Positions 51,032 to 59,381 are shown, counted from the first letter of the stretch. The stretch: 64,000 bases of DNA from Pseudomonas sp. JAI120 (GCF_014207255.1 NZ_JACHCZ010000001.1:62001-126000); one strand, 5' to 3'. Numbers and translations: made by a program. Notes: a model not told the origin generated them from the letters alone.

Positions 51032-51348
51032 GCGAAATAAAAACGATCTCCCGCGTCCTGGGCCAGGCGGCCGACGGCTCGCTGTGGTTCTTCTGCAATG
51101 GCTGCGATCTTCCGCATAGCCTGAATGTTGGAACTGGCCCTGGCCCAAGCTGGGGCTACAACGGTAATGCCGAGGCGCCAACTTTCACGCCTTCTGTGCT
51201 ATCGCGCTATGGGATGCATGGAAAGGATGTGGTCTGCCACTCATTCGTCACCGATGGTCGAATCCAGTACCTGGACGACTGCACGCATGCTCTGGCTGGT
51301 CAAACTGTCGATCTGCCGAATTGGGAGGAGTCATGGGCGAATTGGTAG
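51028..51348 (+). CDS. DUF6527-like protein in the lysis cassette
   Basis: A 106-residue protein with FCNGCDLPHSLNV, PTFTPSVLSRYG and CHSFVTDGRIQYLDDCTHALAG, which I associate with DUF6527, a small metal-site-like phage protein family. Four-base overlap with the endolysin and overlap with Rz, so it is part of the lysis operon. Role unknown. Confidence 0.75.
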   Translation: MSEIKTISRVLGQAADGSLWFFCNGCDLPHSLNVGTGPGPSWGYNGNAEAPTFTPSVLSRYGMHGKDVVCHSFVTDGRIQYLDDCTHALAGQTVDLPNWEESWANW

Positions 51349-51860
51349 CGCAGTACAAGGTCGCGCTGATCCTATTTTCGTGCCTGCTGCTGATCGGCAT
51401 TGGTGCTGCCGGCGCCTGGCAGGTGCAGGAATGGCGGATGGGCAAGCAGCTCGCCGAGCAGGCGGGCCTGTACAAGGATGACCTGTCGTTGATCGGTGCC
51501 GCCGCCGCCAAGCAGGCACGAGACGAAACCGAAAAGCGCCTGGCCCTGGAGCAAAAGCTCGCCGGCCAAGACCAACAACACACCAAGGAATTATCCGATG
51601 CCCAGCGCAACCAGGCTCGCCTACGTGATCAGCTTGCTACTGCTGATGTCCGGCTGTCAGTCCTCCTCGAGGATCCAGCCAGTGGCTGCAACGTGCCTGC
51701 CTCCACCGGCGCCGCCGGCGTGGTTTATGCAGCCCGTCGAGCCCAACTTGACCCAGCGCATGCTCAACGAATTATCGCCATCACCGATACCGGCGACCAA
51801 GGACTGATCGCGCTGCGGGCCTGCCAGGCGTACGTCATGGCAATCGTTCCTCAGCGTTAA
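51333..51860 (+). CDS. Rz: Inner-membrane spanin Rz
   Basis: ATG 51333 has GGAGG upstream. A 175-residue protein: one N-terminal membrane helix (LILFSCLLLIGIGAAGAW), then a long coiled coil (KQARDETEKRLALEQKLAG), the Phage_lysis (Rz) plan. A complete Rz1 is nested in another frame. The C-terminal half recurs as a partial copy at 52298-52597. Confidence 0.88.
   Translation: MGELVAQYKVALILFSCLLLIGIGAAGAWQVQEWRMGKQLAEQAGLYKDDLSLIGAAAAKQARDETEKRLALEQKLAGQDQQHTKELSDAQRNQARLRDQLATADVRLSVLLEDPASGCNVPASTGAAGVVYAARRAQLDPAHAQRIIAITDTGDQGLIALRACQAYVMAIVPQR
51598..51807 (+). CDS. Rz1: Outer-membrane spanin Rz1 (nested in Rz)
   Basis: A 69-residue lipoprotein in the +1 frame inside Rz: signal peptide with lipobox (SLLLLMSGC, Cys20), then a Pro-rich part (CLPPPAPPAWFMQP). 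It spans the periplasm with Rz to fuse the membranes at lysis. Confidence 0.85.
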   Translation: MPSATRLAYVISLLLLMSGCQSSSRIQPVAATCLPPPAPPAWFMQPVEPNLTQRMLNELSPSPIPATKD

Positions 51861-51863
51861 GAG

Positions 51864-52106
51864 TCAATCAACAACCCAGATCGTTGCCATGGAAATCAAA
51901 GAGAACAATGAGCCAAGGATAAAGGTGAGCTGGCCCACTGTCGAACAGGATGAGGCCAAATTTTCCTTATAAAACCTCTTTATATGGGAGTCAGCCAATC
52001 CGCACTCTCTAAAAAATTTGGCTTCCTTAAACAATTTCGCCGCTACAAGAAAAATTGAGATTAGAAGCGCTATTTTGAAAGAAAGGATAAGCCCGATTGT
52101 GTACAT
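51864..52106 (-). CDS. Small membrane protein between two spanin copies
   Basis: An 80-residue, AT-rich minus-strand gene; ATG 52106 has a GGAAC ahead of it (an in-frame ATG four codons earlier has none). Two membrane helices (about 4-22 and 58-76) flank a basic amphipathic middle (KLFKEAKFFRECGL; HIKRFYKENL). It is bracketed by the complete and partial Rz/Rz1 copies, the signature of an insertion by recombination. Confidence 0.65.
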   Translation of the reverse strand: MYTIGLILSFKIALLISIFLVAAKLFKEAKFFRECGLADSHIKRFYKENLASSCSTVGQLTFILGSLFSLISMATIWVVD

Positions 52107-52297
52107 ACGACGTTCCATTCGTTTTATTTAACCAGGCGCACAATCTGTAGTGCGTGTCATCATTCCGTCATGATATCAGACGGAGTTAGCCTTACGCACT
52201 ATGTGGTCTTATTAGGATTCAATCAGGGCGTAGACCGCGATCTGGTCCGAAGATGTCCTGAGTTTGTGTTCATCGGCAGGATGCCGGGGAGGGTGGT

Positions 52298-52597
52298 TTG
52301 CTGTCTAAGAACCAACAACACATCAAGGAATCATCCGATGCCCAGCGCAACCAGGCTCTCCTGCGTGACCGTCTTGTTACCGATGGTGTCCGGCTGTCAG
52401 TCCTTCTCGCCGAGGATCCAACCAGAGGCTGCAACGTGCCTGCCACCCCCGGCGCCGTCGGCGTGGTTCATGCAGCCCGTCGAGCCCAACTTGACCCAGC
52501 GCATGCTCAACGAATTATCACCATCACCGACGACGGGGATAACGCCGTGATCGCGCTGCGGGCGTGCCAGGCTTACGTCATGGCTGTGGCTCGGTAA
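52298..52597 (+). pseudogene. Second, N-terminally truncated Rz copy
   Basis: The frame matches the last 100 residues of Rz (SDAQRNQA at its start, VIALRACQAYVMAV at its end) but lacks the membrane helix and first half of the coiled coil. The sequence upstream to 52120 is not Rz. The copy ends in overlap with the convergent gene at 52578. Confidence 0.8.
52338..52550 (+). CDS. Second, intact Rz1 copy
   Basis: A 70-residue lipoprotein: MPSATRLSCVTVLLPMVSGC with lipobox, then CLPPPAPSAWFMQPVEPNL, nearly the same as the first Rz1. It is complete although its host Rz frame is truncated, which suggests the coding capacity is kept. It could pair with the first Rz. Confidence 0.7.
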   Translation: MPSATRLSCVTVLLPMVSGCQSFSPRIQPEAATCLPPPAPSAWFMQPVEPNLTQRMLNELSPSPTTGITP

Positions 52598-52931
52598 TCT
52601 TCTTCAGCTCTGCCAGCAATCGTTGATTCTCCCTGAGAAGGTAGTCGCGCTGTTCGGCCACGAGCTTGATGCTGAGTATGCTGGGTGGTGATCCGGCCTG
52701 CTTCAATTCTTCGAGCTCCTGCCGCGCAACCTTCAGTGCTTCCTCTGCGCATGCCTTGCCGGTGGCCAGCACGTCGTTCATCTGAACCAAGCCGGCGATG
52801 TTCAGCCTCGATTTGCGCAGTAGCGCCTGGGTCTCCGTGAGTTCGTCCTCGAGCAGCGCGCACTGGTGCTTGTACATTTCCAGCGGCGTCGGGCATCCGA
52901 GCCACTTGCAGGTGTCTTCATCGATGTTCAT
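52578..52931 (-). CDS. Coiled-coil protein behind a LexA box
   Basis: A 117-residue protein (MNIDEDTCKWLGCPTPLEM), with a long charged helix (LLEDELTETQALLRKSRL; EEALKVARQELEELKQAG; LLRENQRLLAELKK). A near-consensus LexA box lies 17 bases before ATG 52931, so it should be SOS-induced alongside prophage induction. No family recognised. Confidence 0.75.
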   Translation of the reverse strand: MNIDEDTCKWLGCPTPLEMYKHQCALLEDELTETQALLRKSRLNIAGLVQMNDVLATGKACAEEALKVARQELEELKQAGSPPSILSIKLVAEQRDYLLRENQRLLAELKKITEPQP

Positions 52932-52948
52932 GGTGGTGCGCTCAAATA

Positions 52949-52964
52949 CTGTATGTGTATACAG
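52949..52964 (-). promoter_or_regulatory. LexA (SOS) box before the coiled-coil gene
   Basis: CTGTATGTGTATACAG differs from the gammaproteobacterial consensus CTGT(AT)4ACAG only at two inner bases. It lies directly upstream of the leftward gene at 52578-52931. Confidence 0.85.
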
Positions 52965-53012
52965 TAATCGAGGTTTGCCGGTTGGGCGATTTGAGGCGAC
53001 GAGCTGTAGGAT

Positions 53013-53222
53013 TTACTCCGGCGCCATGAGCACTGCCAGGGTAAGTTTTATGAACTCTTCGTTCTCGTCGATGGTGTGCAGAGCGCCCCGGATATTCTCG
53101 GCTACATCTGCGGAGCCGCGCTGCTCGACCCAATTCGACAACTCCATGATGGAGGCTTCCAGGGCCAGCTGGTTTTCGTAGAGTTTGGAGAGTAGGGACG
53201 GGAGTAGGTCTGTATTCGGCAT
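53013..53222 (-). CDS. Small accessory protein, paralogue of 10337 gene
   Basis: AAGGAGG precedes ATG 53222. A 69-residue helical protein with YENQLALEASIMELSNW and ENIRGALHTIDEN, clearly related to the gene at 10337-10555. Last gene before the likely right prophage boundary. Function unknown. Confidence 0.75.
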   Translation of the reverse strand: MPNTDLLPSLLSKLYENQLALEASIMELSNWVEQRGSADVAENIRGALHTIDENEEFIKLTLAVLMAPE

Positions 53223-53336
53223 GTCTGTTCCTCCTTGGGGTGAACAGCTTAGCAGCGGGCTTAATCTTGGGATTTGATTTAGTCGGCAGGACGCCGCGAG
53301 GGGGGGGTATGCAGTTTCGGCATGGGATAAAATTTT

Positions 53337-53366
53337 CCCGTTGGGACCAGTCTTGGGACCAACGGG
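53337..53366. other. Inverted and direct repeats near the right prophage end
   Basis: CCCGTTGG (53337-53344) and CCAACGGG (53359-53366) bracket a direct repeat of TTGGGACCA (53341-53349, 53353-53361). The site lies between the last intact prophage gene and the integrase debris, so it is a candidate attR or terminator. The matching attL would be outside the window. Positions 53367-53527 hold nothing I can name. Confidence 0.35.
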
Positions 53367-53527
53367 TGCATTTCGGTGCTTTATTGCTGATTACTTATGA
53401 CGACTTGGCTCAGTAAACACTGATCAACAGTAATCATCAGAATGCGTTTCATACCGCATGGTGATGTTAGCTGTGGAGATCAATTACTTTACCTATCAAT
53501 GGGTTGCGAGCGTGGCGGCAGGAGCCT

Positions 53528-53764
53528 TCAGGCATGCATCAACAGCGACATCAAGGCGCGAAACCCGGTCGCTGAGCAAAAAATGGGGGATGTGTGTTGG
53601 AATTTGGCGCGCATTGTCGCATATGTGAGGCGACAGTTGTATGGCGGCCGACGAGGGATATTCAGCGCTCTGAATGTGGCAAGCCATTGCTGGTGCAGGT
53701 CGGATGCCTGCTTGACGTACTCCGAGCTCGTTGGCGGCGGGAAAATGGAAGGTGTTTCCAGCAC
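53528..53764 (-). pseudogene. Integrase C-terminal fragment
   Basis: Leftward frame with SSEYVKQASDLHQQW and IPRRPPYNCRLTYATM, the box II region of tyrosine integrases of Pseudomonas phages (there usually ...PYNxRHTYATM). The conserved His is replaced by Leu, and the tyrosine region behind it is lost. With the fragment at 53897-54040 it forms the remains of one integrase gene. Confidence 0.6.
53695..53761. repeat. 67-bp repeat shared with 59722-59788
   Basis: The two 67-base stretches differ at only two bases. Here it encodes the SSEYVKQASDL part of the integrase fragment; the other copy lies in a gap between host genes with no complete gene around it. Confidence 0.8.
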
Positions 53765-53896
53765 CTGACCTTTGCTTTTTTTCCGGCGCTCAGCTTATTT
53801 CCCTGGCGAATAGAGGGCTTGCAGGGGGCTATCATTCAACAAAACGAAGCGCTCAATAAATCGTATTGGGCCAGTGATCGTGCTCGTACATCTTCG

Positions 53897-54040
53897 CTAT
53901 CTGGTCTGCTTATTCCAGCGTGAAGGGGTCAACCTCCTTTTTGTTGCGATTGGGTAGGGGGGCGTTTCACTGCGCCGGCTGCCGTTCCACATAAAGCGGA
54001 TGCGGATCGATCCGTCGTTGAGTTGTTCTGCTGCTGACAT
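53897..54040 (-). pseudogene. Integrase N-terminal fragment (arm-binding domain)
   Basis: Leftward ATG 54040 opens a 47-residue frame: LNDGSIRIRFMWNGSRRSET is the start of the arm-type DNA-binding domain of phage integrases. It is cut off after about 35 residues. The open frame upstream to 54280 (KVERSTVTKLVITGA) may be a decayed small early gene. Confidence 0.6.
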
Positions 54041-54379
54041 GTGTGGTCCTGGCCGCGCGTGGTGGCGGAGAGTAGCCCACCGGTTTCCGGCAGGCTTATT
54101 CAGAGGGGAAAGGGCTACATCAAGGAGGCAACATGCCCCTGCGGTTTGCTGCCGCATATCCTGTCGCGTTTTAAGATTGATGAAGCCCAGCCGAAGCAAT
54201 GGCGCGCCGGTGATGACCAGTTTTGTGACTGTCGAGCGCTCGACCTTTAGCGGCGCGGCGATGTGGTTTTCTGTAGGCATGAGGAGTCCTTTCCGGGCCA
54301 TGCCCGGCGGTGGAGTAGATTGATTTGAACTGCTGATTCCATCAGGTGCCGAAACAGCTACCACCCAGAGGACATAGCG

Positions 54380-54496
54380 ATGACTAAAGAAAAGAAGAAA
54401 GAGCCCGAGCAGGAAACCCCGGCGCACTCCACCGAGGAAGAGCGCGAACGCTTGAAGGACTTCAACAAGGACGGAATTCCGCCTGGTTCAAGCTGA
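54380..54496 (+). CDS. Short hydrophilic protein
   Basis: AGAGGA precedes ATG 54380. The 38-residue product is highly charged (MTKEKKKEPEQETPAHSTEE) and ends KDGIPPGSS. It may be a leftover small gene; no family recognised. Confidence 0.45.
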   Translation: MTKEKKKEPEQETPAHSTEEERERLKDFNKDGIPPGSS

Positions 54497-54539
54497 TCGT
54501 CAAGCAGCGCGTGATTGGCGCTGTTCTGTTCGCCGTGCC

Positions 54540-54776
54540 GTCCTGACCTGGGCCATTCCTCAGGTTGCCGGTGCCGAGGGCAAGCGCTCCGCTGCGGTGC
54601 TGCCGGCTGCCTGTTACGACATCACCAATTGGGATAATGATGGCAAGCCGGAGTCGACCCGGTACTGGTGGCGCTCAGGGATCCGCAAGACATTGGATGA
54701 CCAAGTGAACGAGGCGCTCACTGCCGCTCAGGAACTGCTCGACGCAGAGGGATTAATCGAAGGTTGCGCGGCGTAG
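54540..54776 (+). pseudogene. Q-like antiterminator 3' fragment
   Basis: The last 78 codons of a Q-like gene, colinear with 20131-20364 (AVLTWAIPQVAGAEGKRS... LIEGCAA). High identity without indels continues about 70 bases past the stop. The first 100 codons are missing. It marks the remnant of a second related prophage or an internal duplication. Confidence 0.85.
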
Positions 54777-54861
54777 CAAAAAGCCGTTGCAACGAGTGAG
54801 AAAGTGAGAGAAAGATTTATCCATCCTGTCAATCTTGCGCATAAGGGATTGATATTAGAGA

Positions 54862-54903
54862 GCCTCGTCACTGGACGGTTTTTTTTCGTCCGCTCGTCGA
54901 GGC
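54862..54903. other. Two-part stem-loop
   Basis: GCCTCG (54862-54867) pairs with CGAGGC (54898-54903); inside, GGACG (54873-54877) pairs with CGTCC (54887-54891) around a T8 run. Could be a terminator-like structure of the remnant late region. Confidence 0.4.
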
Positions 54904-54975
54904 AGAAGCACTTTCTGTCTAATTAATCCCTCCCAGTTATACGCGCAACCCCGCGCTACAGACAGGAGATGATTT

Positions 54976-55191
54976 ATGGTGGATGACAATAATGGTCCTG
55001 CAGCGGCATATCCGGGACCAAAAGAGGAAGTGCCTGAGACGGGCGAAGGTCATGACTCCGGTCTTGAGCAAGCTGAGTCCGAGCCCAAGCAGGGTACTGG
55101 TGAGAGTCCAGAGGATTGGAATCCGCCGCCTGGAAACCCAGGATCGGATCAGGACGCTCAGAATGATCGCAGCAACGGCGGCGCTAAGTAG
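54976..55191 (+). CDS. Small disordered hydrophilic protein
   Basis: GGAG precedes ATG 54976. The 71-residue product is acidic and rich in Pro, Gly, Glu, Asn (YPGPKEEVPETGEGHDSGLE), no hydrophobic core. It resembles small stress-type Pseudomonas proteins in composition only. A terminator follows. Confidence 0.6.
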   Translation: MVDDNNGPAAAYPGPKEEVPETGEGHDSGLEQAESEPKQGTGESPEDWNPPPGNPGSDQDAQNDRSNGGAK

Positions 55192-55219
55192 TCTTCAGCG
55201 GTTAAAAGTTAAAACACAG

Positions 55220-55245
55220 AGCCCGGCCATCGGCGGGGCTTTTTG
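55220..55245 (+). terminator. Terminator behind the 54976 gene
   Basis: GAGCCCGGCCATCGGCGGGG hairpin-forming stretch followed by CTTTTTG, 29 bases after the stop. It also faces the convergent chemoreceptor gene. Confidence 0.7.
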
Positions 55246-55256
55246 TGTCCGATTAG

Positions 55257-56885
55257 CTATAGGCGAAATTGGTTAACCATTCGGTTCAGTTCAGCCGCCA
55301 GCTTCGACAGTTCCGAACTGGCTAACGCGGTCTGGTTTGATCCTTCAGAGGCCTGGCTCGACAAATCGCGGATACTGACCAGGCTTCGATCCACTTCCCG
55401 GGCTACTTGAGCTTGCTCCTCGGATGCTGTGGCAATCAGCACGTTGCGTTCCGTGATGTCGTCAATGGTTTCGGTAATTTCCACCAATGCCGAGCCAGCG
55501 CCACGCGCTGTGTCGAGTGTTTTTTGTGCTTGGATGTTGGTATTGCTCATTGCAGAAACGGCGGCTCCAGTGCCTTTCTGAATGGACGTGATCATCTGTT
55601 CGATCTCGCTGGTTGAAGTTTGCGTTCTATGCGCGAGCGCTCGGACTTCATCGGCTACCACAGCGAATCCGCGGCCTGCTTCTCCTGCCCGGGCGGCTTC
55701 GATTGCAGCGTTGAGTGCAAGCAAATTAGTCTGTTCGGCGATGGCCCTGATGACGTCCAGAACCTTACTGATGTCGGTAGCCATCACCGCGAGTCCTTGA
55801 ACCTCATTGGATGCGTCTCCCACGCTTGAGACCATCAGGCTAATCGCTTCGACGGTTTCATCCACCCGTGCGCGGCCGGCTACAGCCGCCGAATTGGAGC
55901 GTGTAGCGGCCTCAGATGCCGCAGAGGCATTTCGGGCGACTTCTTCAACTGCAGCGCTCATCTCGGTAACAGCCGTAGCGGCCATTTCCACCTCGTGGCT
56001 CTGTTGCTGCATGTCGGTATTCGCGTTTTCAGTTACGGCATGCATTTCCTCGGATGTTGATGCCAGCTGGCTGGATGAGTCGGATATCGACAGAAGCGTG
56101 GTTCGCAAGTTGGCCTGCATCGCTTTCAACGCCTGCATCAGCCGCGCTACTTCGTCGGTGCCTTGCACATCGATCACTTCGCTAAGGTCGTTTTTCGCAA
56201 TCCGCTCAGCGATGGCCAATGACCGATTCACCGGGGTGGTGAGGCTTCGGGTGTACATGAAAGCAAGGACGATCGCAGCCAGCGTACTCACCAAAATGAA
56301 ACCGCCGACGATCAGTTTGCTTTGTTCATAAATACGCGTTGCATCTTTGCCAGCATTCATTGCTTTATTGTTATTGAGTTCGGTCAGGTTCTGAAGAACG
56401 GTGTTTACGCCATCCGCCTCAAACTTCATTACCTCGCTGGACAGCTTGACTGCATCCTCGAATTTTCCGGCACCTGTAAGGGCCAAATATTGCTCCTGAA
56501 CGACCTCATACGTGCTGTAATCTTTCGCCAATTCCCCGATAAGCTGTTTGCCCTTAGCCGTTACGATGAGCGGTTGGAGTTTCTGAATAAGATCCTTAAA
56601 ACTTCCGCGCGATGTTTGGACCTCTACAAGCGCTTGAGCTCTGCGCTCGGCAGGCTCAATAGGGTTACGCAATCTCGAATTATTATTTCGAATGCTTAAA
56701 AACTCGCGGTCCATCTTGGCGAGTATCGAAATGCTGGGCACCACGTTGTTTTCTACAAACTTTTCAGCGTCGTTCAAGCTTGATGCCTGGATGAGAGCTA
56801 CCACTCCCAACCCAATAATCATCGAGCAAAAAAAACCAAAGCTAAGTGCGGAGCGTGGGGCGATATTGAGTTTGCGCAGAATCAT
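55257..56885 (-). CDS. Methyl-accepting chemotaxis protein
   Basis: A 542-residue chemoreceptor. Membrane helix about 13-33, periplasmic four-helix-bundle sensor (about 35-188), second helix about 190-211, HAMP (about 212-265) and a signalling domain with the conserved hairpin [19 protein letters not shown]. Likely methylation-region glutamates flank it. A host gene; ligand not deducible. Confidence 0.95.
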   Translation of the reverse strand: MILRKLNIAPRSALSFGFFCSMIIGLGVVALIQASSLNDAEKFVENNVVPSISILAKMDREFLSIRNNNSRLRNPIEPAERRAQALVEVQTSRGSFKDLIQKLQPLIVTAKGKQLIGELAKDYSTYEVVQEQYLALTGAGKFEDAVKLSSEVMKFEADGVNTVLQNLTELNNNKAMNAGKDATRIYEQSKLIVGGFILVSTLAAIVLAFMYTRSLTTPVNRSLAIAERIAKNDLSEVIDVQGTDEVARLMQALKAMQANLRTTLLSISDSSSQLASTSEEMHAVTENANTDMQQQSHEVEMAATAVTEMSAAVEEVARNASAASEAATRSNSAAVAGRARVDETVEAISLMVSSVGDASNEVQGLAVMATDISKVLDVIRAIAEQTNLLALNAAIEAARAGEAGRGFAVVADEVRALAHRTQTSTSEIEQMITSIQKGTGAAVSAMSNTNIQAQKTLDTARGAGSALVEITETIDDITERNVLIATASEEQAQVAREVDRSLVSIRDLSSQASEGSNQTALASSELSKLAAELNRMVNQFRL

Positions 56886-56996
56886 ACTGATACCTCTTCA
56901 TGATCCCATTCTATCGGCAGCAAACTGAGCAGCAGCCCGTTCATCGCTGCTACGCATTCTATTGCTACGAGTACGACGGCATTTGCACCTGTTTCT

Positions 56997-57026
56997 AGCG
57001 TCTGCATATGCAGACGCTTTTCTTTG
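56997..57026 (+). terminator. Palindromic terminator
   Basis: A perfect 22-bp palindrome centred on CATATG (56997-57018) followed by TTTCTTT. It lies just upstream of the 57061 frame. Confidence 0.6.
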
Positions 57027-57060
57027 CCGGTTCCTTTCGACGGACGCGACCGACCGAGCC

Positions 57061-57381
57061 ATGGACAGCGCCGATATCGGCACGTTGAAGCGCCTGAACG
57101 GACTGCTGAACCAGGAACGCGCAGCCAGTAAAGAGGCCGAGTCCCGCGCCGATCAGTTCGCCAAGGAACGCAACGACCTTGCCGCCGCAGTAGGCCGCAT
57201 GGAAGGAAAAATCGAAGCCCTCACCAGTCAGGTGGGCCAGCTCACCGAGCGCGTCACAGAGCAGAGCGAAGAGATTCACCGCCTGTTGTTGGATCAATCC
57301 GAAGCTGGTGAGGGTTCTTGCTTCGGCTTGCTCTTGCTGAGAACGAACCACACAGCTAAACAGATGAGCCCGCCGCCGTAG
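57061..57381 (+). CDS. Coiled-coil protein fragment (KfrA-like), probably truncated
   Basis: A frame whose first 80 residues are a regular coiled coil (GTLKRLNGLLNQERAASKE; MEGKIEALTSQVGQLTERV), recalling the KfrA/plasmid-type DNA-binding protein tails. The last 27 codons run antisense into the transporter gene at 57294 and look unrelated. No ribosome site at ATG 57061. Best seen as a gene remnant. Confidence 0.4.
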   Translation: MDSADIGTLKRLNGLLNQERAASKEAESRADQFAKERNDLAAAVGRMEGKIEALTSQVGQLTERVTEQSEEIHRLLLDQSEAGEGSCFGLLLLRTNHTAKQMSPPP

Positions 57382-58205
57382 AAATGCGCGGCCGAAAGAT
57401 GTTCATCAAGGAACATCACACCCCACAGAACGCCGAAGGGAGGGATTAGGAAGGTTACGGTCAGCGAACGCACCGGCCCGATATCCGCGATCAAGCGGAA
57501 GTACAGAATGTACGCACACGCAGTGCAGATGAAACCCAGCGCAACCAGTGCTATCCATACCTCTGGGTTACCCCAGCTCGCCGGTGGGTTTATTGCGGTT
57601 GAGATTCCGAAAAACGGAACGAGAAACAGCGTCGCGCCAATCTGACTACCAAAAGCTACGAGTTTCGCGTCAAGCCCACCCTTGTCAGCTACCCATCGTT
57701 TAGTCAGAAATCCTGCTGCACCATAGCAACTGGTGGCGACTAAACATGCCAACGCGCCCATGACCACGTTCATTGAAAGTGTGACGGGGCCGGTGCTGGT
57801 CAGCAACGTAATGCCCATAAGCCCGATCAAAACGCCGACACCTTTTTTCAGTGTCAACGAATCGCTGAAACACATCCAACCGATCAAGACGCCCATCATC
57901 GGTGTGGTCGCATTGAAAATTGCTGAATAGCCGGCAGGTAACAGCAGTGCCGCCACGCTATACATCAAAAATGGGATGCCCGAATTGATAACGCCCAATA
58001 CCATGATCTGCTGCAGCTTGCCTTTGAAGTCGACTTTGGTTTTTAAAATGGCAAGAATGACGGCCAAGCCAATAGCACCCAACAACACGCGAAAAAATGC
58101 AGTCGGCAATGCGCCCAAAACAGGAGCCGAGATGCGCATGAAGAGGAAGCTGGCGCCCCAGATCGCCGCCAGAGCAAGTAGTCGAACATAATCGGATAAT
58201 TTCAT
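57294..58205 (-). CDS. EamA-type (DMT) transporter
   Basis: AAGG precedes ATG 58205. The 303-residue protein has ten membrane segments in two EamA repeats, with the hallmarks LAAIWGASFLFMRI at the start and PPFGVLWGVMFLDEHL near the end. Substrate unknown; this family exports amino acids and other metabolites. The gap 58206-58469 shows no gene. Confidence 0.92.
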   Translation of the reverse strand: MKLSDYVRLLALAAIWGASFLFMRISAPVLGALPTAFFRVLLGAIGLAVILAILKTKVDFKGKLQQIMVLGVINSGIPFLMYSVAALLLPAGYSAIFNATTPMMGVLIGWMCFSDSLTLKKGVGVLIGLMGITLLTSTGPVTLSMNVVMGALACLVATSCYGAAGFLTKRWVADKGGLDAKLVAFGSQIGATLFLVPFFGISTAINPPASWGNPEVWIALVALGFICTACAYILYFRLIADIGPVRSLTVTFLIPPFGVLWGVMFLDEHLSAAHFYGGGLICLAVWFVLSKSKPKQEPSPASD

Positions 58206-58469
58206 GGGCTGCCTTCAGCGCTGTTCGTTAACTCAAAAATGACTCGAGGATTGCATAGCTAATGCCGCGCAATCCAAGAATTTATTGGAGTGGTTAAGGG
58301 GAAAAGGCCAGCTATACGGAAGCCATGGTGGACTTCTCTAAGTTTGGAGTCTCATCGTAAGAATCTTCGAAATGTGCTCGCACTCCGATTCTTGCTGCCG
58401 AAAATGTATGTGCGTTTGGGCATCACGCCTTTCGGCGTCTGATGGATGAGTACTGAGCCAAAGGCGCAG

Positions 58470-59381
58470 TTATAGGTGGAAATCGCCCGCAGCCTCCGGC
58501 TGGTAAAGCACTTTCTTGATCTCAATCCGGCGGGTCCGATCAGAAATTCGCCAGTCGATGGCATCTCCCTCCTGATAGCCAAGGATGGCGGCGCCTATAT
58601 CAGAAGACACGGAATGCTTCCCTGCATTGCTGTCCGCGTCTTCAGGGTAGACCAACGCCACTTCGAGCTCTTCGTCGTCCAGTTGCAGCAAAGCCCTAGA
58701 GTTCATCGTGATGACATTGCACGCCACCTGCTGCGGCTTGACGACAATGGCTCGTTCAAGCTCATGTTCGAGCTCAACAACCGCCGAGCCTTGCTCTAAC
58801 GCGATTAGACCGTAGAGCCTGGCCTTGTCGATTTCAGTGATGTAGATCCTACTGGAGTCGCCACCGGCTCCTTCGCGTAAGAACTGGAGATAGCGTTCCT
58901 CCGTCATGGACAATGATTTCAATGTCGGCGTTTCGCTCTCAAGCATAAAGCCGCTGCGCAAAAAGGCTTTTAGCGAGCGCGAATTGTCCGGGTGAATCTT
59001 GGCGATGAGCTTCTCGGCCCGCATGTCGAGGAAAGCCAGTTTCATGCCTTCGCGGATCGTGCGGGCGCCTAGGTTTCGGCCCCATTTGTCGCTGTCTCCG
59101 ATGACCAGGACTATCTCGCAATTTGAGCCGGTCTTGACCAGACGGACAAAGCCCACCGGGGCGTCATGCCGGTCATAGGCCATAAAGAATCTGCCGCCCC
59201 GGTTGAATAGATGGGTCAGGATCGGCAACTGAGTTCGATCAATGGCTTGCTCGATGGAGCGGGAGACATGACGCGAATCGCTCAGGTAGCAGGTGACGCG
59301 CTCATCCTCTAACCAATTCATTAATGTCAGCGCATGCGCCCGAGTAATTTCAGGGCAGAGCGAAATGAAAGGCCTGTTCAT
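58470..59381 (-). CDS. GNAT acetyltransferase fused to Rnk-type domain
   Basis: ATG 59381 is preferred over a longer frame without coding character. Of 303 residues, about 1-165 form a GNAT domain (acetyl-CoA segment DKWGRNLGARTIREGM; IHPDNSRSLKAFLRSGF). About 170-303 match Rnk (NVITMNSRALLQLDDEELE; SSDIGAAILGYQEGDAIDW; ending YQPEAAGDFHL), a GreA/B-like protein that binds RNA polymerase. The combination is known as a bifunctional family in pseudomonads. Confidence 0.9.
   Translation of the reverse strand: MNRPFISLCPEITRAHALTLMNWLEDERVTCYLSDSRHVSRSIEQAIDRTQLPILTHLFNRGGRFFMAYDRHDAPVGFVRLVKTGSNCEIVLVIGDSDKWGRNLGARTIREGMKLAFLDMRAEKLIAKIHPDNSRSLKAFLRSGFMLESETPTLKSLSMTEERYLQFLREGAGGDSSRIYITEIDKARLYGLIALEQGSAVVELEHELERAIVVKPQQVACNVITMNSRALLQLDDEELEVALVYPEDADSNAGKHSVSSDIGAAILGYQEGDAIDWRISDRTRRIEIKKVLYQPEAAGDFHL

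Noticed and set aside
53594..53923. 109-codon plus-strand frame at the right prophage border
   Set aside because: It lies antisense to integrase fragments and has no family features.
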